Below, piece by piece: positions 9,120-18,298 of a stretch of 64,000 nucleotides of DNA. The number at the start of each line of letters is the position of its first letter. Position 1 is the first letter of the stretch. The position numbers and the translations under genes are program-made. The stretch lies in NCBI RefSeq assembly GCF_000264295.1, contig NZ_AJXT01000037.1, forward strand, positions 59,321 to 123,320. The letters run 5' to 3'. The stretch is from Rhodanobacter spathiphylli B39 (GTDB lineage Bacteria; Pseudomonadota; Gammaproteobacteria; Xanthomonadales; Rhodanobacteraceae). A model generated the notes under the pieces. That model saw only the letters and a program-made list of their open reading frames with translations, was not told the DNA's origin and made no database searches.

Positions 9120-10001
9120 ATGCGCAAGACGGTTTTGTCGCTGATGTCGGTTGCTGCACTGGCCCTGGCCGGTTGCAACAACGCTTCCAATTCGTCCACG
9201 CAGGCGGACTCCGCCGGTCCCGCTTCGGCGAACACCGCGGGCGCCGTGGCGAAGACGCCCAGCCAGGTGAGCGGAACGATTTCGCTGCGTGCCGGCTCGC
9301 CGACGCCGTCGGACAAGGCCAGCCTGGTGCTGAACCTGGTCGACGTGTCCTCCAACGCGGTGGGTTCGGCGCCGCTGGCGAGCAAGACCTCGCCGGCCGG
9401 CACGTTCCCGCAGTCGTTCACGCTCAGCTTCAACCCGGCTGACGTGAAGCCGAACGACCTGTACGTGATCCAGGCCACCATCACCGACGGTGATCGCCAG
9501 TACACCATGCCGATCCAGGCGCCGGTGCTGGCCAAGGGCAGCAACAACGACGCGGTGGCGATCCAGTTGCAGTCGGAGCAGACCCCGTCGGAGAAGCTGC
9601 TGGCCGAATTCGGCGAGGTCAAGGCGCAGATCGGCGGCATGAAGATCAGCCATGGCACCAAGCTCGAGGCCAATGACTCGCGCGGCTGGCAGCTGTTCCG
9701 CCAGGCCGGCGAAGTGAAGTACATCCGCGAGGAAGTCGACTACGGCGACAAGGGCTACACCAGCACCGACTATGCCTACAAGAACGGCAAGCCGTGGGTG
9801 ATCGTGCAGGAAACCAAGGCGAACCGCGACGGCAAGCCCAGCGCAACCGACCGGGCCGGCTGGAGCGAGGACGGCACCTTGGTGCTCAAGCAGCACCAGG
9901 TCGGCGCCGACGTGCAGCCGCTCGACGACGCCGCTGCCGCCACCATGAAGAAGGACGCGCTGTCGATTCTCAGCCTCGCCACCGGCGGCAAGAACAAGTA
10001 A
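9120..10001 (+). CDS. predicted lipoprotein of unknown function
   Basis: 293 residues. The signal peptide ends in the lipobox LALAGC, so Cys19 should be lipidated and the protein anchored in the cell envelope. A Ser/Ala/Thr-rich linker (20-45) precedes a region of alternating polar and hydrophobic residues that looks beta-rich (about 50-150), then a more polar C-terminal part with repeated Tyr and Lys. I recognise no family. The ATG at 9120 follows GAAGAGG; the longer frame from 9036 would put 28 polar residues before the signal. A strong terminator follows, so it is probably monocistronic. Confidence 0.8.
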   Translation: MRKTVLSLMSVAALALAGCNNASNSSTQADSAGPASANTAGAVAKTPSQVSGTISLRAGSPTPSDKASLVLNLVDVSSNAVGSAPLASKTSPAGTFPQSFTLSFNPADVKPNDLYVIQATITDGDRQYTMPIQAPVLAKGSNNDAVAIQLQSEQTPSEKLLAEFGEVKAQIGGMKISHGTKLEANDSRGWQLFRQAGEVKYIREEVDYGDKGYTSTDYAYKNGKPWVIVQETKANRDGKPSATDRAGWSEDGTLVLKQHQVGADVQPLDDAAAATMKKDALSILSLATGGKNK

Positions 10002-10025
10002 GCCGTCCGGACGTCCAAAAGAAAA

Positions 10026-10051
10026 GCCGCCGGGAGACCGGCGGCTTTTTT
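10026..10051 (+). terminator. intrinsic terminator after the lipoprotein gene
   Basis: Eight-bp perfect GC stem (10026-10033 with 10038-10045), GAGA loop and six T. An A-rich run on the other side may let it also stop the convergent esterase transcript. Confidence 0.88.
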
Positions 10052-10268
10052 GTGCCTTGCGAAAACTCGGAGCCTGTGAAGAAACCCACTTCCTGTGGTT
10101 TTCTTCCATCGCAAGTCCGGTACATGCCGGGACGTGCTCACGTGAATCCGTCATTCGCGTGACCGATCCACGTCCGGCCATCGGGCAACTGCTCCTGCGT
10201 TGCCTCAACTCGGGCATCCATGCCCTCGCCATGGCCGGGCTCCGGGGTTGAAAAAAAAACACAACCTC

Positions 10269-12122
10269 TCAGAACTTGATCCGGAAGCCCATGTTGAAGG
10301 CGTTGTAGCGCTGGCTGGTATCGCTGAAGCGGGCGTTGTAGCCGATCCAGCTGGTGACCTTCGGGGTGAGCTGGGCGGACAGGCCCAGGTCGGCCGTGCC
10401 CCAGGCCTTGTCCGGAATGAAGCCGACCATCGAGAACGAGCCGTTCATGCTGTTCAGGCCGGTGGTGACCGCGCGCACGGAGTCAGCCTTGCTGTCGCGC
10501 GTCCAGGCCAGTTCGGCATAGGGCGACATGACCAGGTTGGCCACCTGCCACTGACCCTGCAGTCGCCAGCCGATGCTGCCCAGCAAGGCGCGGCGGCGCT
10601 GCTTGCCGAACCACATGGCAGTGGCGTCGCTGCCGATCTCGGCGTAGCCGTCGACCTTCGCGTCCTGCCATTCGAGGCTGGCAAACGGGCCGGTGCGGAT
10701 GTCGTCGAAACTGAACCACCAGCCGCCGTTGATGTTCGCGCCCAGGTGCGAACCGTCGGTGTTGCCGACTTCGCTGATGCGCGCCGCGCCGACCTGGAAA
10801 TTGCGTTCGATGTGCTTGAAGTTGGACTGGCCGTAATGGACGATGCCGCCCACGTAGCCGCCGCCGGCCTGCCACGTCACGTAGCCGAGGCCCGAGTAGT
10901 CGACCAGGTGGTAGCCACCGCCGCCGTTCATGTGCGCGGTGTCACGGGCGATGCCCAGCGCCACGCCGGCGGACAGGTTCTCGTTGACCCGCACGTCGTA
11001 GCCCAGCGTGAAGTGCGCGTTGTCGCTGTTCACCGACGGCGAGCTGGGGCTGGCATCGAAACGCTGCTGGGCGTAGTCGATGTTGACGAAGGCGCGGGTG
11101 CCTTCGCCCAGGCTGTCCTGCAGGATCTGGTTGTGCAGGGCACGGCCGTAGGCGCTGATCGCGGACAACGGCGCTTCGCCGAGCAGGGAGATCTGTTGCG
11201 GCGCGGCCAGTTCGGACGACACGACCTGGCCGAGCATCCGGTGCGCGGCGGTCGTGGGGTGGACGCCGTCGGCGAACAGGTAGTTCTGGTCCGCGCCGGC
11301 GGCGACCAGAGTCGTGCCGTCGCAGTCGTGGGAGCTGGACGTGGTGCAGGCAGGCGTGGTGACGTTCACGAAACCGTACTTGCCCGGATCGGCCAGCACC
11401 TGGTCGAACAGCGCGTAGGCATTCACCGCCAGCGTGTGGTCGCCCAGGCCGGCATTGAGGATCTGGTTGTAGGACTGCGACACGTCGGTGAGCACGCCGC
11501 TGATGCCGGGCACCAGCGCCTCGTTCGCCCGGGCCGACGGGGTGGCGCCGATGTTGGGCAGGTTGAACACCACCAGGTGTTGCGCGCCAGCCTGCTTGAG
11601 CTGGTTGATCAGCGCCACTTCCTGGGTGGCTGCGGCGTTGATGTTCGTCGTCGCCTGCTGCAGGGTTTCGCCGTAACCGGGGATGACCACGCCCACACCG
11701 TACTGGGTGGAGTGATAGAAGATGTCGTTCGCGCCGCCCCAGATCATGTACAGGCTGTGCGGATCGGCCCTGGCGCCGTTGGCCAGATAGCCGTTGACCT
11801 GCTGGGTGATCGTCTGGATCTGCGGTGCGGGATCGCTGTTGGTGGTGACGCCGGCGCCGCCGTAGGCGTAGTCGCTGCCGCCCAGTCGGGACGGCTGCAG
11901 GTCGAGGCCCAGCTGGTCGGCCACGTTCTGCACGGCAACCTGGCCGGGATTGGTGGTGAACTTGTCGTAGGCGCCGGCGGTGTTGGGCAGGTTGCCCGCA
12001 TCACTGAGGCTGTCGCCGAACACCACGACATGGTTGAAGGTGGAGCGATCGGTGGCCTGCGCGGCGTTGGCCAGCAGCATGGCGGCGGCGATCGCGCCGG
12101 CCAGATGACGTGTGCGAAGCAT
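10269..12122 (-). CDS. GDSL autotransporter esterase/lipase
   Basis: A cell-surface esterase of the EstA type: a GDSL hydrolase passenger joined to an outer-membrane autotransporter barrel. 617 residues. Signal peptide 1-23 (ending ANAAQA); nucleophile Ser38 in FGDSLSDAGN; WGGAND supplies the family Gly/Asn; Asp285 and His288 in DGVHPTTAAH. The barrel covers about 355-617 and ends in Phe, as expected for BAM recognition. AGGAG lies seven bases before the ATG at 12122. Monocistronic and convergent with the lipoprotein gene. Confidence 0.92.
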   Translation of the reverse strand: MLRTRHLAGAIAAAMLLANAAQATDRSTFNHVVVFGDSLSDAGNLPNTAGAYDKFTTNPGQVAVQNVADQLGLDLQPSRLGGSDYAYGGAGVTTNSDPAPQIQTITQQVNGYLANGARADPHSLYMIWGGANDIFYHSTQYGVGVVIPGYGETLQQATTNINAAATQEVALINQLKQAGAQHLVVFNLPNIGATPSARANEALVPGISGVLTDVSQSYNQILNAGLGDHTLAVNAYALFDQVLADPGKYGFVNVTTPACTTSSSHDCDGTTLVAAGADQNYLFADGVHPTTAAHRMLGQVVSSELAAPQQISLLGEAPLSAISAYGRALHNQILQDSLGEGTRAFVNIDYAQQRFDASPSSPSVNSDNAHFTLGYDVRVNENLSAGVALGIARDTAHMNGGGGYHLVDYSGLGYVTWQAGGGYVGGIVHYGQSNFKHIERNFQVGAARISEVGNTDGSHLGANINGGWWFSFDDIRTGPFASLEWQDAKVDGYAEIGSDATAMWFGKQRRRALLGSIGWRLQGQWQVANLVMSPYAELAWTRDSKADSVRAVTTGLNSMNGSFSMVGFIPDKAWGTADLGLSAQLTPKVTSWIGYNARFSDTSQRYNAFNMGFRIKF

Positions 12123-12208
12123 GCATGGACTCCTGGAGTAGCGGCCCCGGCAGGGGCCGCGTAGATATTCACTAAAGTAACGGAAAGCCTGCGGCTGCAC
12201 CATCGACG

Positions 12209-14542
12209 TCAGTTCTTGCGGGCTTTCGCGAAAGCGTCCGCGAAGGCGCCGCTGGCGGGAGGCGGCGTGGGCTTGGGCAGTCCTGCGCCACGGCTGGGCG
12301 AACGGCCATCGCGTGGTCCGCGGCCGTCCGCTGCGCCGGCGCCGCGTTCGCGCGTCTGTCCGGGCTCGTCGTCCAGCCGCATGCTGAGGCCGATGCGCTG
12401 GCGCGGCAGGTCGACCTCCATCACCTTCACCTTGACGATGTCGCCGGCCTTCACCGCGTCGCGCGGGTCCTTGACGAAGGTATGCGACAGTGCCGAGACA
12501 TGGACCAGGCCATCCTGGTGCACGCCGATGTCGACGAAGGCGCCGAACGCGGCCACGTTGGTGACGCGGCCCTCGAGGATCATGCCCGGCCGGAGGTCCT
12601 TCACGTCCTCGACGCCTTCGGCGAAACTCGGCGCCACGAACTCCGGGCGCGGGTCGCGGCCGGGCTTCTCCAGTTCCTTCAGGATGTCGCGCACGGTCGG
12701 CACGCCGAACTTCTCGTCGGTGAACTGTTCGACCTTCAGCCCGCGCAGGAAGCCGGTGTCGCCGATGATGTTGCGCACCGCGCGGCCGCACTGGGCGATG
12801 ATCCGCTCGACCACCGGATAGGCTTCCGGATGCACCGAGCTGGCGTCCAGCGGGTTGTCGCCGTTCGGCACGCGCAGGAAACCCGCGCACTGCTCGAATG
12901 CCTTGTCGCCCAGCCGCGGCACTTTCAGCAGCGCCTTGCGGTTGGCGAACGGGCCGTTGGCGTCGCGGTGCTTCACCACGTTCTCGGCGACGCTGGCGCT
13001 GAGGCCGGCGACGCGGGACAGCAGGGCGGCCGAGGCGGTGTTGACGTCCACGCCGACGGCGTTGACGCAATCCTCGACGCGGGCATCCAGCGTGCGGGCC
13101 AGCTTGATCTGGTTCACGTCGTGCTGGTACTGGCCCACGCCGATCGCCTTCGGCTCGATCTTCACCAGTTCGGCCAGCGGGTCCTGCAGGCGGCGGGCGA
13201 TCGACACCGCGCCGCGCAGGGTGACGTCGAGGTCGGGGAATTCCCTGGCGGCGGTTTCGGACGCCGAATACACCGAGGCACCCGCCTCGCTCACCACGAT
13301 CTTGGCGATGGTGTGCGAGGCGTCGGCCTTGGCCAGGCCCTTGATCAGTTCGCCTGCCAGCTTGTCGGTCTCGCGCGAGCCGGTGCCGTTGCCGATCGAG
13401 ATCAGGTCGACGCGATGCTGCTTGCACAGCCGCGCCAGCGAGGCCAGCGATTCGTTCCACTGCCGCTTCGGCTCCAGCGGGTAGATGGTGTCGGTGGCGA
13501 GGACCTTGCCGGTGGCGTCGACCACGGCGACCTTGCAGCCGGTGCGGATGCCGGGGTCCAGCCCCATCACCGTCTTCGCGCCCGCCGGGGCGGCCAGCAT
13601 CAGGTCCTTCAGGTTGTCGCCGAACACGCGGATCGCCTCGTCCTCGGCGGCCTCGCGCACGCGGCCGAACAGGTCGAGGGTGAGGTGCAAGTGCAGCTTC
13701 ACGCGCCAGGTCAGGCGCACGGTTTCGCGCAGCCAGGCATCGGCGGCGCGGCCGCGGTTGTGGATGTTGGCATGTGCCGCCACGCGGCCCTCGGCTTCGG
13801 CGTGGCCCTGCTCGCTGTCGGCGGCAGGTGCCAGTTCGATCTCGATCACGCCTTCGTTGCGGGCGCGCATCAGTGCCAGCAGGCGGTGCGAGGGAATCTT
13901 GCCAATCGGCTCGACGTGGTCGAAGTAGTCGCGGAACTTCGCGCCCTCGTTCTGCTTGCCCTCGACCACGGTCGCGCGGATCTGCCCCTGCGTCCACAGC
14001 CAGTCGCGCAGCTCGCCGACCAGGTGGGCGTCTTCGGCGATCGATTCCATCAGGATCGCGCGGGCGCCATCCAGCGCCGCGCGCACGTCGGCGACGCCTT
14101 TCTCCGCGTCGACAAAGGACTCGGCGAACGCTTCCGGGGTCAGCGTGGGATCGTCGCGCAGGCCCAGCGCCAGCGGCTCCAGCCCCGCCTCGCGGGCGAT
14201 CTGCGCCTTGGTGCGGCGCTTGGGCTTGAACGGCAGGTACAGGTCTTCCAGCCGCGCCTTGGTGTCGGCGGCGAGCAGGTCGGCCTTCAACGTGTCATCG
14301 AGCTTGCCCTGTTCCTCGACGCTGGCGAGGATCGCCGCGCGGCGTTCTTCCAGCTCGCGCAGGTAGCGCAGGCGTTCCTCCAGCAGGCGCAGCTGGGTGT
14401 CGTCAAGGCCGCCGGTGACCTCCTTGCGGTAGCGTGCGATGAACGGCACGGTGGCGCCGCCGTCGAGCAGTTCGACCGCGGCGCGGACCTGAGCGGTGCT
14501 GGCGGCGATATCGGTGGCGATGCGTTGTTCGATGCTTTGCAT
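12209..14542 (-). CDS. tex: Tex family RNA-binding transcription accessory protein
   Basis: A cytosolic nucleic-acid-binding protein linked to transcription. 777 residues. Helical Tex N-terminus ([17 protein letters not shown] at about 30), YqgF-like domain (about 330-460; [18 protein letters not shown]), helix-hairpin-helix (about 490-570), and an S1 domain (about 648-720; [19 protein letters not shown]). The Gly/Arg-rich C-terminal tail is usual. The ATG at 14542 starts the conserved region; a frame from 14641 would add 33 unconserved residues. No strong Shine-Dalgarno is visible. Confidence 0.95.
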   Translation of the reverse strand: MQSIEQRIATDIAASTAQVRAAVELLDGGATVPFIARYRKEVTGGLDDTQLRLLEERLRYLRELEERRAAILASVEEQGKLDDTLKADLLAADTKARLEDLYLPFKPKRRTKAQIAREAGLEPLALGLRDDPTLTPEAFAESFVDAEKGVADVRAALDGARAILMESIAEDAHLVGELRDWLWTQGQIRATVVEGKQNEGAKFRDYFDHVEPIGKIPSHRLLALMRARNEGVIEIELAPAADSEQGHAEAEGRVAAHANIHNRGRAADAWLRETVRLTWRVKLHLHLTLDLFGRVREAAEDEAIRVFGDNLKDLMLAAPAGAKTVMGLDPGIRTGCKVAVVDATGKVLATDTIYPLEPKRQWNESLASLARLCKQHRVDLISIGNGTGSRETDKLAGELIKGLAKADASHTIAKIVVSEAGASVYSASETAAREFPDLDVTLRGAVSIARRLQDPLAELVKIEPKAIGVGQYQHDVNQIKLARTLDARVEDCVNAVGVDVNTASAALLSRVAGLSASVAENVVKHRDANGPFANRKALLKVPRLGDKAFEQCAGFLRVPNGDNPLDASSVHPEAYPVVERIIAQCGRAVRNIIGDTGFLRGLKVEQFTDEKFGVPTVRDILKELEKPGRDPRPEFVAPSFAEGVEDVKDLRPGMILEGRVTNVAAFGAFVDIGVHQDGLVHVSALSHTFVKDPRDAVKAGDIVKVKVMEVDLPRQRIGLSMRLDDEPGQTRERGAGAADGRGPRDGRSPSRGAGLPKPTPPPASGAFADAFAKARKN

Positions 14543-14635
14543 GAGCGACTTTCGATTCCTTGCAACGGCGCGTGGCGCCGGATAAACGGGACTGACCCCC
14601 GATGATAACAAGTGACCCCGAGGGTGCTGCCCGCC

Positions 14636-14670
14636 AAACAAAACGGCGCCGCGGATCGACCGCGGCGCCG
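14636..14670 (-). terminator. intrinsic terminator after the RDD gene
   Basis: On the minus strand an 11-bp GC stem (14660-14670 with 14644-14654), a five-base loop, then TTTTGTTT. It separates the RDD gene from tex. Confidence 0.9.
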
Positions 14671-14693
14671 CTGCCGTGCGATTCAGCCCGGGA

Positions 14694-15473
14694 TCACGCG
14701 TTGAACGAGTTGTTCTTCCTGGCGGCGGGCGCGCCGTTGAACTCGCTGGCGCGGCCGTTCAGCACCAGGGTGCCGCAGATCATGTCGTGCAGGCCCTGCT
14801 TGCGCTGGGTCCAACCGGCCATCAGGAAGCCGACGCCGAGGATGATCGCGCTGAGGAACTTGGCGAAATAGCGGCCCAGTGCCTTCAGGAAGCTGATCCG
14901 GTTGCCGTCCAGATCGGTGACCCGGATGCCCAGCGCCAGCTTGCCCACCGTGCCCTGCCAGGCCGAGCTTTCGCAAACCACGAAATAGAGGATGCCCACC
15001 ACCATGATCAGCAGCATCGCCGGCCACATCGTGCCGTAGTAATGCGCATTGGCGGCCATCATCGCGTCCGGGTTGCCGGCGCCATCCAGGATCGCCTGCT
15101 GCAGCGCGGCCTTCGCCGCGGTGCCACCGAACGCCTTCTCGATCAGTACCTGCGGGATGTACAGGATGATCGCGTCGAGGATGTAGGCGGCGAAGCGCTT
15201 CCAGAAGCCCGCATAGTCTTCCAGCGCGGCGGCCGTGGTCTGCGGCAGCAGCGGTGCGGCAGGCGCGGCGTACGGATTGCTGCCCGCGGCGGCTGCAGGG
15301 GGTGCCGCGCTTACCGCGTCGGGAAACAGCACCGACAGCGGCTGCCAGTCGGCGAGGCCTTCGTACCAGGCCAGGTCGGCCGGGCTGACCTGGCCGCTGC
15401 GCAGCCACTGGCGCACGTCTTCTTCCTTGTAGGGGCCATGTCGTTCACCGTCGCGGCCGATCCAGATTTCCAT
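14694..15473 (-). CDS. RDD family membrane protein with an N-terminal GYF_2-like domain
   Basis: 259 residues. Residues 1-55 ([20 protein letters not shown], then [11 protein letters not shown]) match the GYF_2 pattern seen at the N-terminus of many bacterial RDD proteins. A Pro/Ala-rich linker follows (about 52-80). The RDD part has three or so hydrophobic segments (about 92-110, 150-170, 205-225), with the family Arg/Asp residues in [11 protein letters not shown] and the conserved [11 protein letters not shown]. Function unknown; a transport or membrane-organisation role is only a guess. Own terminator downstream. Confidence 0.88.
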   Translation of the reverse strand: MEIWIGRDGERHGPYKEEDVRQWLRSGQVSPADLAWYEGLADWQPLSVLFPDAVSAAPPAAAAGSNPYAAPAAPLLPQTTAAALEDYAGFWKRFAAYILDAIILYIPQVLIEKAFGGTAAKAALQQAILDGAGNPDAMMAANAHYYGTMWPAMLLIMVVGILYFVVCESSAWQGTVGKLALGIRVTDLDGNRISFLKALGRYFAKFLSAIILGVGFLMAGWTQRKQGLHDMICGTLVLNGRASEFNGAPAARKNNSFNA

Positions 15474-15536
15474 TGCGCACTCCCCATGCTGGTCAAAGTG
15501 GGCATGATGCCATGACCGGCCGCGATTGCCGCAAGC

Positions 15537-17414
<1,878 letters not shown>

Positions 17415-17610
17415 CAAACTGACCTGAGCGTGCAAAAAGTGACGAAACGGGGCGACATGGTAACGCCATCAAGGGTTTGAGCGCCCGACCCGACGGATGG
17501 CACGCTTCCTGCTTTGAATACGGCAGCACTTTCCAGGGCAGACGCTGCGCGACTACGCGCGCCGAGATCGAACTGACAGGGGTTCGATCGCGTACCGGGA
17601 AAGGAAGCAA

Positions 17611-17641
17611 GACGGCACCCCTCGGGGTGCCGTCGTCTTTT
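17611..17641 (+). terminator. intrinsic terminator with no assigned gene upstream
   Basis: Perfect 11-bp stem (17611-17621 with 17624-17634) with a two-base gap, which must open to form a loop, followed by GTCTTTT. The other side is moderately T-rich on the minus strand, so bidirectional use is possible. Confidence 0.75.
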
Positions 17642-17683
17642 GTGCCATCCGAACCGCTCTGATGCCTCCGGATCGACCAAATG

Positions 17684-17723
17684 ACGAGGCCCCGCGGTGG
17701 TGGCCGCGGGGCCTCGTGCTTTT
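17684..17723 (+). terminator. second + strand intrinsic terminator
   Basis: Perfect 14-bp GC-rich stem (17684-17697 with 17704-17717), six-base loop, then GCTTTT. Confidence 0.82.
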
Positions 17724-17952
17724 AGATCTGGCGCTCGGCGGTCTCAGGAACAGGGGGAATCCAGGATGACCGTATTGCCGAACGCCAGAAACCGGAAATT
17801 CGCTGAAACGAAAGCAGCGTCTGCCGTCTCGTGGTGCGGGTCGATATTCACCGAAAATGCGTGAACAAAGGGTGACTGAAAAGGAGTTTTGTGTCCGATC
17901 ACGGCAGCTGATGACGTGCTGCGTCAGTCGTGTGATCCATGCCCGGAAAAAC

Positions 17953-17968
17953 TGTGATGCACATCACA
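17953..17968 (+). promoter_or_regulatory. perfect CRP/Clp-type palindrome
   Basis: TGTGATGCACATCACA: TGTGA-N6-TCACA, the consensus for CRP and for Clp, the Xanthomonadales CRP-like regulator. It ends two bases before the -24 element of the sigma-54-like promoter of the downstream small gene. Confidence 0.65.
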
Positions 17969-17970
17969 CA

Positions 17971-17986
17971 TGGCATGGCGGTTGCA
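17971..17986 (+). promoter_or_regulatory. sigma-54-type promoter
   Basis: TGGCATG-GCGG-TTGCA matches the -24/-12 consensus TGGCAyr-N4-TTGCw at every fixed position. The predicted start is near 17997, leaving a 24-base leader with AAGGGGA before the ATG at 18021. Confidence 0.6.
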
Positions 17987-18020
17987 TCCATTTCGCTACC
18001 AACCACGAAGGGGATATGTC

Positions 18021-18206
18021 ATGGACATGAGCTTCGATTTCCAGCCCGTCTATCCGCATCATGACCTGCTGGTCGAACTGGGTCAGGTCGAAATGGACAT
18101 CGACGAGCTGTACGACCGCAATGACAGCGAGCGTGACGCGCTGCAGCCCGACCTGGAATCGCGCATGCAGAGCCTGCTGGACGCGCTCGATCATCTGGCC
18201 GTCTGA
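18021..18206 (+). CDS. small acidic protein of unknown function
   Basis: 61 residues, rich in Asp/Glu and Leu (for example VEMDIDELYDRNDSERDAL) and mostly helical by eye; no signal peptide, membrane segment or Cys. I recognise no family. The ATG at 18021 has AAGGGGA at 18008-18014; a longer frame from 17970 would run through the promoter elements. The gene stands alone behind a sigma-54-type promoter and a CRP/Clp palindrome. An inverted repeat (18225-18248) follows but lacks a T run. Coding status rests on the Shine-Dalgarno, codon use and promoter. Confidence 0.7.
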   Translation: MDMSFDFQPVYPHHDLLVELGQVEMDIDELYDRNDSERDALQPDLESRMQSLLDALDHLAV

Positions 18207-18298
18207 ATGAAAGACCCCGCCCACGTGCGTGGTGACACCACCACGCACCGCAGGGCGAGATACCGGGGCAGCCCCACTGCGCGGCACCCCGTCGACGG

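Larger units (their letters stand above)
17415..18020. other. 600-base intergenic region with regulatory sites and a possible small RNA
   Basis: No convincing protein gene. From left to right: the mnmG promoter region (minus strand); about 150 bases of unassigned sequence ending in a strong + strand terminator (17611-17641); a second + strand terminator 43 bases on (17684-17723); then the control region of the small acidic protein with an inverted repeat TGACG-N5-CGTCA (17912-17926), a CRP-type palindrome and a sigma-54-type promoter. As no + strand gene precedes the terminators, an untranslated RNA may be made here. Confidence 0.6.

Noticed and set aside
10052..10268. Intergenic stretch between the lipoprotein and esterase genes
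   Set aside because: Contains no gene I can support; resembles generic intergenic sequence and has no second copy in the window.
10200..12164. 654-residue + strand frame opposite the esterase
   Set aside because: Shadow of the GDSL autotransporter gene; no motif, no Shine-Dalgarno.
12482..14605. 707-residue + strand frame opposite tex
   Set aside because: Antisense shadow; composition typical of reversed GC-rich coding sequence.
17560..17600. tRNA-like T-loop (GGGGTTCGATC)
   Set aside because: The flanking bases cannot form a T-stem and no acceptor or anticodon arm fits.
17477..17662. 61-residue + strand frame before the terminator
   Set aside because: Runs through the terminator stem, no Shine-Dalgarno, no sensible composition; an untranslated RNA is more likely.
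17891..17911. Six-codon frame GTG...TGA after AAAAGGAG
   Set aside because: A good Shine-Dalgarno-like string, but too short to support as a gene.
18225..18248. 10-bp hairpin after the small acidic protein as a terminator
   Set aside because: No T run on either strand, so not called as intrinsic.
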